From a virus: a DNA stretch of 50,211 nucleotides. Of the stretch, positions 1 to 5,437 are shown one piece after another. Numbering within the stretch: position 1 is the first letter of the stretch; the number at the start of each line of letters is the position of its first letter. The notes beneath the pieces are model-generated. The model was not told the origin of the DNA and did no database searches. It was given only the letters and a program-made list of their open reading frames with translations. The stretch is taken from IMG/VR virus record IMGVR_UViG_3300021404_000018, positions 1 through 50,211 of that record. One strand, written 5' to 3'. Both the position numbers and the translations under genes were made by a program.

Positions 1-94
1 GGACGCCAATGGTTTGTGTGGTTTCGTGGTAGCACACCCGAGCCACATTCGAGCTGTCAGGTGTGTCAGTCCACTTCAAATCAGGTTGTGACAT
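1..94 (-). CDS. KTSC-domain protein, 5' part only (left copy)
   Basis: This is the N-terminal third of the gene that is complete at 49885-50157, cut off here by the window edge. The start is ATG at 94 (MSQPDLKW), preceded by a GGGGAC ribosome binding site in the reverse strand. It is an artefact of linearisation and not a second gene, unless the terminal repeat is real. Confidence 0.85.
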   Translation of the reverse strand, partial: MSQPDLKWTDTPDSSNVARVCYHETTQTIGV

Positions 95-119
95 AGCCGT
101 CCCCTTGCTGTTGATAGAG

Positions 120-135
120 CCCACGCTGACGTGGG
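120..135. other. Perfect hairpin in the leader of the KTSC gene
   Basis: CCCACG-CTGA-CGTGGG forms a perfect 6-bp stem with a tetraloop, 26 nt upstream of the KTSC start on the leftward transcript. No T-run follows on either strand, so it is not a typical intrinsic terminator. It may be an RNA stability or processing structure. It is duplicated near the right end through the terminal repeat. Confidence 0.5.
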
Positions 136-152
136 TTCGACAAACAGTAAGA

Positions 153-198
153 TGAGCCGTTTATAGACATGCTCAGGTCTAAAGACGTCAGGCGTCTT
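153..198 (-). repeat. Early-region repeat element A (hairpin)
   Basis: On the leftward strand this reads AAGACGC, then ACGT, then ACCTGAGCATGTC, TAAAC and GCTCA. TGAGC and GCTCA can pair over a 13-nt loop. The same arrangement recurs at 49206-49249 (element B), and a looser copy at 570-645 (element C). It starts at the stop codon of the 86-residue gene and ends before the KTSC leader, so it is intergenic in the leftward unit. Function is unknown: operator, phage-specific promoter, or RNA processing site. Confidence 0.65.
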
Positions 199-448
199 CT
201 TGGACGTTCAGCAGTTCCGCGTGATCGACCGCCGCGTCGCTGGTGATGCCCAACGACTCCAAGGTGCAGGTGTCGGGAACGGTCAGGGTGTCATAGTGGA
301 ACCCGTCGCCGTCCGTCCCGAGTTCGCCGCTCTCGGAGTTGTCCTTGGCCGCCAGGGCGTTCACGAAGTCCTCGTTGAACGTGTAGTTGGCCGAGTAGGA
401 CCCATCGCCGCCATCGGAGATGAGAACGAAAAGCTTCTTCGTGATCAT
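188..448 (-). CDS. Small acidic early protein, unknown (86 aa)
   Basis: ATG start with a GGGAGA ribosome binding site just upstream. The 86-residue product is acidic (many Asp and Glu, N-terminus MITKKLFVLISDGG) with no membrane segment and no family that I recognise. GC-rich third codon positions (gcc, ggc, gtc) set it apart from the replication genes and match the other small early genes at 913-1617, 47167-47613 and 49327-49710. It lies between repeat elements C and A in the leftward early unit. It may be a host-takeover protein, by position only. Confidence 0.75.
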   Translation of the reverse strand: MITKKLFVLISDGGDGSYSANYTFNEDFVNALAAKDNSESGELGTDGDGFHYDTLTVPDTCTLESLGITSDAAVDHAELLNVQEDA

Positions 449-569
449 AGTGGTATCTCCCGATTGAGGACCATTCCTCAGGAGAACACACGCAAAGCAG
501 TCCCGTAGGATATGCTCTCACCTCATCCGCAATGCCGGTGTTGCAAACGTGTGTTCACCTCAAGAAAGG

Positions 570-645
570 TGAGCAGTTTTGCCAACCAACCTGGAGCTAA
601 CCAACGGGGCGGTGTTGGAAGGTCAGAAGGGTATTGCCATGCTCA
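570..645 (-). repeat. Early-region repeat element C (wide hairpin arms)
   Basis: The arms TGAGCA (570-575 on +) and TGCTCA (640-645) and their flanks (AAACTGCTCAC and CCTGAGCATG on the leftward strand) match elements A and B. Here they are 64 nt apart instead of 11-13 nt. It sits in the gap between the 234-aa and 86-aa early genes. Confidence 0.45.
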
Positions 646-728
646 GGGCACGAGTGACGCCCAACAACGGGTGTTGAGCATCCATGCACGAGTTCCGCTA
701 TGGGGGGACGTAGCTGCCACTCGCACAT
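597..728 (-). CDS. Possible 43-aa Cys/His-containing peptide
   Basis: An ATG-initiated frame of 43 codons starts MCEWQLRPP and has Cys and His residues spaced like a small metal site (HGC then HSCPEHG). The ribosome binding site is weak and the frame overlaps repeat elements C and D, so the region may be structural RNA instead. Apart from this and the repeats, I see no other gene between 449 and 912. Confidence 0.25.
   Translation of the reverse strand: MCEWQLRPPIAELVHGCSTPVVGRHSCPEHGNTLLTFQHRPVG
654..682 (-). repeat. Early-region repeat element D, copy 1 (hairpin)
   Basis: On the leftward strand GCTCAAC and GTTGGGC form a 7-bp stem (one G-U pair) around a 7-nt loop, flanked by GAT on the left and GTCAC on the right. 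The same stem and flanks recur at 49830-49855 with a different 4-nt loop. A conserved stem with a variable loop suggests a folded RNA in the early transcript. Confidence 0.6.
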
Positions 729-912
729 CACAACTCACACGTCAAAATAGACCCAACCTGCAACAGAGGGGCCAACAGGAGCGACGTGCTTGCTGTTGAT
801 GAAGACCAACCAAAGCTGAGTTGATCTTGATAAACGGCAAGAGTGTCCAGATATTTGGACGAAAACACCACGCCACCAGCCCCGAAGGGCCAGTGACGCA
901 GCGCTTGCGGTC

Positions 913-1617
913 TTACTTGGACGCTTCGGCGACTTCCAGTTGCGCCTTGGCGAGCTGGTCGCGCGCCTGATAGACGTCCTTGGTGCTGTCGTTCCAGGCC
1001 ATCACCTCGCCCAGCGACTTGTCGAGCCCGTCGAAGAACTCTTCCATCTTGTCCAGATGGATGCCGTCGTAGAAGGGCTTCTTGATGTCCTTCGGACGGG
1101 GCGGCTGACCGGGTTCGAGCAGAGTGTTCTCGATGGCCGCCCGATATTCGCGGATGGCCCGCTCGACCTTGGAGGTCAGGTTGTCGCGGAACACGGGCCG
1201 AACGGCCAGCATTTCCCTCGCAGAGGCGAGGCTGGTGAACGGCGTCGTGTTGGCCTCCTCGATCTTGAAGGGCCGGCGTTCGCCGTCGATGGTGCCGCTG
1301 AGCGTGATGTTGTCGCCCTTCAGTTCCATCGGGCTGAACGCCCGCATCCAAGCGATGAGGCCCTGACGACGGTAGCCCGACTTCGCGTCCACGATATCGA
1401 CGAGAAGACGGCGCATCAGGGACGTGTCGCCGTGCTTGTCGGCGTGCAGAAGGCACTGCACCGCATTGGCGTGAATGCGAGCATCCAGCTTGATCAGGCT
1501 GACACGGATGCCGTCCTGATCCTTCTTGATGACCGACTTCTCCAACAGGGAGGGCAGACCTTCGACAGCCGTGGATTGCACGACGGCCAGTTCGCCTTCA
1601 ACTTGAGCAGTAGTCAT
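913..1617 (-). CDS. Early protein of unknown function (234 aa)
   Basis: ATG start (MTTAQVEGELAVVQ) with AAGGGA upstream. The product is a soluble, charged, mostly helical 234-residue protein. The C-terminal third is rich in Lys, Glu, Asp and Ala and may be coiled. I do not recognise a family. Strongly GC-rich third positions suggest high expression or codon adaptation to a GC-rich host. It is the largest gene of the small-gene early unit, preceded by a hairpin-bearing leader at 1620-1675 and followed by the element C/D intergenic block. A host-takeover role is only a positional guess. Confidence 0.85.
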   Translation of the reverse strand: MTTAQVEGELAVVQSTAVEGLPSLLEKSVIKKDQDGIRVSLIKLDARIHANAVQCLLHADKHGDTSLMRRLLVDIVDAKSGYRRQGLIAWMRAFSPMELKGDNITLSGTIDGERRPFKIEEANTTPFTSLASAREMLAVRPVFRDNLTSKVERAIREYRAAIENTLLEPGQPPRPKDIKKPFYDGIHLDKMEEFFDGLDKSLGEVMAWNDSTKDVYQARDQLAKAQLEVAEASK

Positions 1618-1642
1618 GATTAGGTTCCCTTATAGGTTCCAT

Positions 1643-1658
1643 CCAGCGTTAGTGCTGG
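1643..1658. other. Leader hairpin CCAGC/GCTGG, inverted partner of 1964-1981
   Basis: CCAGC-GTTAGT-GCTGG is a perfect hairpin in the 5' leader of the 234-aa gene. The 14-nt core CAGCGTTAGTGCTG is the exact reverse complement of the core at 1966-1979, so the two copies flank the 83-aa gene in inverted orientation. TAGGTTC and GAACCTA arms surround it. Confidence 0.55.
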
Positions 1659-1675
1659 GATAACCCGCCGTGAAC

Positions 1676-1927
1676 CTAACTTGCGAGCTTAAGACGCCGC
1701 TTGGGCGCTCTTGCACGACGATCCCGAAGGATCATTTCAGAGATTGTGCGCCCCTCTTGAACATTGAAGGGCTGAAGATGACGTATCGCCACCCAACCCC
1801 CTTTGAGAGGCGAGGGCAGCGATGCGACGAAGAAGTCACAGACACTCTCGGACACGAAAGGCCCGAAGTAGAGTATCTTGGACACTTTGCTGTCTTTGAA
1901 GCCTACGAAGTATTGCGTTGGTTTCAT
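1676..1927 (-). CDS. Small basic early protein, unknown (83 aa)
   Basis: The preferred start is the ATG at 1927 (MKPTQYFVGFKD), which has a GGAAAGGTG ribosome binding site; an ATG 12 bases upstream is also possible. The first half is hydrophobic/aromatic (FVGF, ILYFGPFVSESVCDFFVA). The C-terminus is very basic (RDRRARAPKRRLK), as in nucleic-acid-binding peptides. No family recognised. It is bracketed by the inverted hairpin pair. Confidence 0.7.
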   Translation of the reverse strand: MKPTQYFVGFKDSKVSKILYFGPFVSESVCDFFVASLPSPLKGGWVAIRHLQPFNVQEGRTISEMILRDRRARAPKRRLKLAS

Positions 1928-1963
1928 CGCTGTTAACACCTTTCCGGCCTCACAGCGAGTTAC

Positions 1964-1981
1964 CGCAGCACTAACGCTGCG
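1964..1981. other. Hairpin CGCAGC/GCTGCG, inverted partner of 1643-1658
   Basis: CGCAGC-ACTAAC-GCTGCG is a perfect 6-bp stem upstream of the 83-aa gene. Its core is the reverse complement of the hairpin at 1643-1658. No T-run follows, so it is not a standard terminator. Confidence 0.55.
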
Positions 1982-2049
1982 TTCTGACCCATAGGTCCAC
2001 CTGTTCCCAAAAGACTTGGGTAACGGACAGAATTTCCCGGCTGGCCAGC

Positions 2050-2292
2050 GCTATTCATTCACGGATGCCATTACTGACAGCCGCTATTCTACGGCGAATA
2101 GCTTTTCTTGGAGGGTTGCTGCGTCTTCGCTACAGCTTGCTAGTGCTGCGTTGCGAATAGCCCCGATTGCTCTGGCCTGTTCCGGCTCACCCGGACTTAG
2201 ACGGTAATCGAGTACCTCCGACCGACACATGGTTACCTATCCCATGCATCTCACCAAGGCCCTAACAATGACACTCATTTGCACGGCTATTC
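2050..2292. repeat. Cluster of five GCTATTC/GAATAGC heptamers
   Basis: GCTATTC occurs at 2050-2056, 2083-2089 and 2286-2292, and its reverse complement at 2096-2102 and 2155-2161. The middle pair forms a 7-bp hairpin followed by TTTTCTT on the + strand. Three of the five extend to GCTATTCG on one strand. This density by chance in 240 bp is very unlikely. The block lies in the least clearly coding part of the early arm, and candidates are operator sites or replication-origin boxes. It overlaps the possible 48-aa gene at 2084-2230. Confidence 0.45.
2084..2230 (-). CDS. Possible 48-aa early protein
   Basis: An ATG frame of 48 codons (MCRSEVLDYRLSPGEPEQARAI at its start region) has a natural-looking helical composition with Ala, Arg and Glu. 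It ends at the hairpin of the GCTATTC cluster. The ribosome binding site is weak (GATAGG). It may be real, but the repeated motifs inside it could equally mean a regulatory region. Confidence 0.4.
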   Translation of the reverse strand: MCRSEVLDYRLSPGEPEQARAIGAIRNAALASCSEDAATLQEKLFAVE

Positions 2293-2428
2293 GTCTAACC
2301 CGCAGCGATTGCTGAAGGCTTCGACTACTCGCCACACGAGCGTCACCAAAGGTGCGTATGCCCTTGGCCGGGTCCAGAACGGACCTCGTTTCAATATGAG
2401 ACAGCCCGACGCAACCCCGAAGGGTCAC
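2237..2428 (-). CDS. Doubtful 63-aa GTG-start frame
   Basis: This frame follows the stop of the 88-aa gene in the same phase and has a basic, Arg-rich, plausible composition with a GTG start, but no ribosome binding site that I can see. A second frame in the same stretch (ending GLDE) also looks coding. The 2237-2446 interval is therefore unresolved. Confidence 0.25.
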   Translation of the reverse strand: MTLRGCVGLSHIETRSVLDPAKGIRTFGDARVASSRSLQQSLRVRRIAVQMSVIVRALVRCMG

Positions 2429-2446
2429 GCCAGTCTGTTTTGCCCC

Positions 2447-2713
2447 TTACTTGGAGCCAAAGCGGTTCTTTGTGCCGGGACGTTGCACCTTGAGTTGGCC
2501 GCGAACGACCTTCCCCGGTTTACCACGTCCCTCCCAATAGGCCGGGCGAGGGGTCGCGTAGCCTGACAAGTGAATGACAGGCGACAGCGCGGACCTAACA
2601 CGGCCCTGTTGGAGTTTGCCAACATCGGACGCGTTGCCGTACTCTGCAAGGTCACGCCTAAGCGCGGCTTGCTTCGCTAGCAGACGCCGATGCGGGTTGA
2701 GGCGCTTGGACAT
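2447..2713 (-). CDS. Small very basic early protein (88 aa)
   Basis: The ATG start is preceded by a strong GGAAGGAG site. The product is 88 residues with many Arg and Lys (MSKRLNPHRRLLAK at the start, KNRFGSK at the end). It has no Cys pairs and no membrane segment, and a nucleic-acid-binding role is possible but not shown. It is the first gene of the leftward early unit, about 80 bases downstream of the candidate promoter at 2792-2820. Confidence 0.75.
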   Translation of the reverse strand: MSKRLNPHRRLLAKQAALRRDLAEYGNASDVGKLQQGRVRSALSPVIHLSGYATPRPAYWEGRGKPGKVVRGQLKVQRPGTKNRFGSK

Positions 2714-2791
2714 GCCAAGGCTCCTTCCGCGAGGGGCTACAGGCGGTCCAAGGGACCTGCCCGACTGGACCTATATGACCCAGTAACATCA

Positions 2792-2820
2792 TCCTACCAG
2801 GGCAGAGGGGCATGGTCAAC
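2792..2820 (-). promoter_or_regulatory. Candidate leftward early promoter
   Basis: On the - strand TTGACC is followed after 17 nt by TAGGAT, a good -35 and a moderate -10. It points at the first leftward gene (2713). It lacks the AAGAGG leader motif seen after the other promoters. Confidence 0.5.
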
Positions 2821-3030
2821 GTGAACGTAGGGTGAACATGAGGCATGATCTTGTTATGTTGTTATCGTTTATCGATATGTGGGGGCATATTCATGCTTTG
2901 CGACTCACTCGCAAGTGCATCTGCAACCGGGGGGTGTACGGGGGGGCCATGAAACCGAGGGTTGCAATCACGTTATTTAGGCTGGGTGGGTTGTTACATA
3001 AAAAAGTAAGCGTTCTCGTGTTTTTTGTGC

Positions 3031-3059
3031 TTGACTTGGGGGCGGGGAAATACTATAAT
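3031..3059 (+). promoter_or_regulatory. Strong sigma70-type promoter P1 (late arm)
   Basis: TTGACT, 17-nt spacer, TATAAT: near-consensus. Downstream come AAGAGGT (3067-3073) and TTAAAGATAC (3080-3089), a leader that resembles those of the promoters at 47118-47145 and 34160-34187. The 2821-3241 gap otherwise holds only promoter and leader sequence; no gene is seen there. Confidence 0.85.
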
Positions 3060-3066
3060 ATCTATA

Positions 3067-3150
3067 AAGAGGTTACATCTTAAAGATACAGATAAATATG
3101 ATAACAATATACTAATCTCTAAGAGGTACATTATAAGGTACATAGAGGTT
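3067..3150 (+). promoter_or_regulatory. Leader with repeated AAGAGGT and GGTACAT boxes
   Basis: After P1 the transcript carries AAGAGGT, TTAAAGATAC, then TAAGAGGTAC (3120-3129) and a second GGTACAT 13 bases on. Boxes of the same type follow the leftward promoters. A role as an RNA element (antitermination, stability) or a binding site for a phage regulator is possible. Confidence 0.45.
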
Positions 3151-3185
3151 TGGTTGTCTCATTCGCACCCGCAGGGTGTGGGAGC

Positions 3186-3214
3186 TTGACTTTGCATCTC
3201 CAATCGGGTATAAT
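3186..3214 (+). promoter_or_regulatory. Strong sigma70-type promoter P2 (late arm)
   Basis: TTGACT, 17-nt spacer, TATAAT, ending 27 bases before the terminase small subunit start. It is in tandem with P1 and lacks P1's leader boxes. It probably fires directly into the virion genes. Confidence 0.85.
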
Positions 3215-3241
3215 GTAGTTAGTAGGGTAATGGAGTCCTGA

Positions 3242-3781
3242 TTGGCTTACCTAAGTATTAAAGACGACCGCATCGAATCCAACGCGTACACTGGCCGGAA
3301 GCTCACCCCCAAGATGCTTTCGTTCATTGACGCGTATTTTGGTGCGGCCAATTTCAATGCGCTCCGTGCCATAGAGCTTTCAGACTACAATTGCAAGACC
3401 AAGCACTCCATTCATCAGACAAGCGCCGAGTTGATGAACCACCCACTGGTGAAGGCCGAGATTGACAAGCGGCTCGCCAAGCGGGAACAGAAATCCGAAG
3501 TCAAAGCCGAATACCTGATCAACAAGCTTATCGAGATCATCGATAACCTGGGAGAGTCAGAGAAGACCGCTGACAGGCTTCGGGCAATCGAGCTGGCAGG
3601 TAAGGCCATCGCGCTCTGGAAAGAGCGTCAGGAGGTCACTGGGGCCGACGGCGGGGCCATCCAGCACGAACAACATGTAAAGGAATCCGTTGCAGACTTC
3701 ACCAGCCGAATTTCTAGCCTCGTTAAGCGAGGAGGAACGTCTAACGTTGTTAGCTTCCCTGAGCGAGGAGGAACAGGCTGA
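3242..3781 (+). CDS. terS: Terminase small subunit
   Basis: A TTG start is chosen because GGAG lies 8 nt upstream and no other start fits. The 179-residue product has the usual layout: an N-terminal helical DNA-binding part (LTPKMLSFIDAYFGA then NHPLVKAEID), a Lys/Glu-rich central coiled coil (about 75-120) and a variable Gly-rich tail. It recognises phage DNA and hands it to the large subunit for packaging. The start of the large subunit lies inside its 3' end, as expected for a coupled pair. The family call rests on layout and position; the primary sequence is weakly conserved. Confidence 0.8.
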   Translation: MAYLSIKDDRIESNAYTGRKLTPKMLSFIDAYFGAANFNALRAIELSDYNCKTKHSIHQTSAELMNHPLVKAEIDKRLAKREQKSEVKAEYLINKLIEIIDNLGESEKTADRLRAIELAGKAIALWKERQEVTGADGGAIQHEQHVKESVADFTSRISSLVKRGGTSNVVSFPERGGTG

Positions 3782-5117
3782 GCTTAGGTGGCACTGGCGT
3801 TTCTGGGCTAGACCCAATCAAATCGCCCCCGAGGGCCAAGACTGGAACACCTGGATGGTTCTGGCTGGGCGGGGCTTCGGTAAGACCCGGATGGGGTCGG
3901 AGTGGATTAGAGAGAACGTCTGTGGAGCATCACCCCTTGCGCCTCCCCCCAGCGGATGGAAGCGAATTGCCCTTGTGGCTGAGACTGCCGCTGATGCGCG
4001 GGACGTTATGGTTCTCGGAGACTCAGGTATCCTGGCTTGTCACCCGAAGGACATGCGGCCCGAATGGTCGCCAACCAATCGCCGCCTAACGTGGCCCAAC
4101 GGGGTTGAAGCATGGGTTTATAATGCGACTGAACCAGACCAGCTCCGAGGCCCCCAGCATCATGCCGCTTGGGTGGACGAACTGGCGAAGTTCCGCTACA
4201 TGCAGGAAACTTGGGATCAACTCCAGTTTGGTCTACGCCTGGGGGACCATCCGCAAGCTCTCGTTACTACCACCCCGCGTCCTCTTCCCCTTATCAAACG
4301 GCTCATTAACGATCCAGACACTAGGGTCACGAGGGGAGCCACACTTGATAACCAGGCTAATCTTGCAGCAAATACCGTTAAACAACTTTACGAGCGCTAT
4401 GGTGGAACACGACTTGGTCGGCAGGAACTTGAAGGTGAAATCCTTCACGACATCCCGGGCGCTCTTTGGAACCGAGACATTATCGATGCCAGCAGGCTTC
4501 GGGAGGTCCCGGACGATCTAGAAAGGGTCTACGTGGCAGTTGACCCTGCAGTCAGTAACACCGAAAACTCTGACGAACATGGCATTATCGTGGTCGGTCT
4601 TGCCAGGGACCCGGAGGGTTACGCCAGAGGCTACGTTCTGGACGACGGTAGTTGTCGGGGTCAACCCGAAGAGTGGGCTCGAAAGGCTGTCAGTCTTTAT
4701 CGCACTTGGTCGGCGGACAAGATCATCGCCGAAAAGAACCAAGGTGGCGATATGGTTATGAGTACGTTGAAGGCAGTTGACCGGTCTATTCCTGTTGAAC
4801 TGGTGACAGCGACGAGAGGTAAGGTCGTTCGGGCCGAGCCGATCAGTGCCCTGTACGAGCAGGGCCGGGTTCACCATTGTGGTAGGTTTGACGTTCTTGA
4901 AGATCAAATGTGTCTTTTCTCCATCGACAATGTCCGCAACGCCTCCAATGGTAGCCCGGACAGGGTGGACGCTCTGGTTTGGGGTCTTACAAAGATTTTT
5001 GACAAGATCGTTGGCCGCCGTCTTATCGACACTAACACTGTGGACAAAACCAAACAACTGGAGGAGCAATATGCGCTGGACTGGGCCAAAGAATCGCCTA
5101 CCGGTTGGATGGCCTAA
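3690..5117 (+). CDS. terL: Terminase large subunit
   Basis: ATP-driven DNA packaging motor and headful nuclease of 475 residues. Walker A is GRGFGKT (about residue 60), the Walker B-like strand is AAWVDELAKF (about 150), and the C-terminal RNase-H-like nuclease begins YVAVDPAVS (about 285) with further acidic residues (IIAEKNQGGD, DRVDALVWG). This is the Terminase_6 type. The frame overlaps the small subunit gene by about 90 bases. The TTG at 3690 is the likely start. The N-terminus contains a near-duplicate LASLSEEE motif encoded by a short direct DNA repeat. Confidence 0.95.
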   Translation: MQTSPAEFLASLSEEERLTLLASLSEEEQAELRWHWRFWARPNQIAPEGQDWNTWMVLAGRGFGKTRMGSEWIRENVCGASPLAPPPSGWKRIALVAETAADARDVMVLGDSGILACHPKDMRPEWSPTNRRLTWPNGVEAWVYNATEPDQLRGPQHHAAWVDELAKFRYMQETWDQLQFGLRLGDHPQALVTTTPRPLPLIKRLINDPDTRVTRGATLDNQANLAANTVKQLYERYGGTRLGRQELEGEILHDIPGALWNRDIIDASRLREVPDDLERVYVAVDPAVSNTENSDEHGIIVVGLARDPEGYARGYVLDDGSCRGQPEEWARKAVSLYRTWSADKIIAEKNQGGDMVMSTLKAVDRSIPVELVTATRGKVVRAEPISALYEQGRVHHCGRFDVLEDQMCLFSIDNVRNASNGSPDRVDALVWGLTKIFDKIVGRRLIDTNTVDKTKQLEEQYALDWAKESPTGWMA

Positions 5118-5424
5118 GAAACCCACACCTGAGGGGTTCAATTCTCGGGACATTAAACGACTGATCAGACAACTACAACGAATGGAGAAGCTCATGAGTC
5201 AACTTGATACCGATGTCGCAGCCCTGACGGCTGCAGTCGTAACTCTTACTGGTGTCGCCCAATCGGCTATTGATGCCCTGGGTCACATCGTAGACACCTC
5301 GGCTGACGAAGCTGCGGTTGAGGCTGCGAACGCGGCCATTGCGGACCTGACCGCGCGTCTGGCTGCCGCTATCCCTGCTCCTCCGGCTCCTCCCGTTGAG
5401 CCCCCGGTTGAGCCGACTGCGTAA
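5071..5424 (+). CDS. Small head-module protein with Pro-rich tail (117 aa)
   Basis: The start ATG at 5071 has GGAGGAG just upstream and lies inside the 3' end of terL. The product has a basic N-terminus, a short coiled coil (RDIKRLIRQLQRMEKLMSQL), an Ala-rich helical stretch and a Pro/Glu-rich C-terminus (PPAPPVEPPVEP). Proteins of this shape are common between terminase and portal genes, but their role is not known. An internal ATG (MSQLDTD) could give a shorter form. Confidence 0.75.
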   Translation: MRWTGPKNRLPVGWPKKPTPEGFNSRDIKRLIRQLQRMEKLMSQLDTDVAALTAAVVTLTGVAQSAIDALGHIVDTSADEAAVEAANAAIADLTARLAAAIPAPPAPPVEPPVEPTA

Positions 5425-5437
5425 CTAAAGGACTTCC

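Larger units (their letters stand above)
1..148. repeat. Terminal repeat, left copy (circular overlap or DTR)
   Basis: These bases repeat 50064-50211 in direct orientation. The only difference is position 22 (t) against 50085 (g). The repeat covers the 5' part of the leftward KTSC-domain gene and its leader, so the left copy carries a truncated version of that gene. Such an overlap is expected when a circular or circularly permuted genome is assembled into a line. A true short direct terminal repeat, as in T7-like phages, is the alternative. The mismatch near the contig edge looks like an end-of-contig error and would change a Pro to Thr in the KTSC protein. Confidence 0.95.

Noticed and set aside
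120-146. tRNA-like GGTTCGA end after a hairpin
   Set aside because: No acceptor, D-arm or anticodon arm can be arranged around it; only the one stem exists.
728-1456. Second leftward frame of 242 codons overlapping the 234-aa early gene
   Set aside because: Very Arg/Gly/Pro-rich, as expected for an out-of-phase reading of a GC-rich gene; the 234-aa frame has a good start signal.
2279-2566. + strand 95-codon frame in the early arm
   Set aside because: Lies opposite the well-supported 88-aa gene and has no + strand promoter or ribosome binding site.
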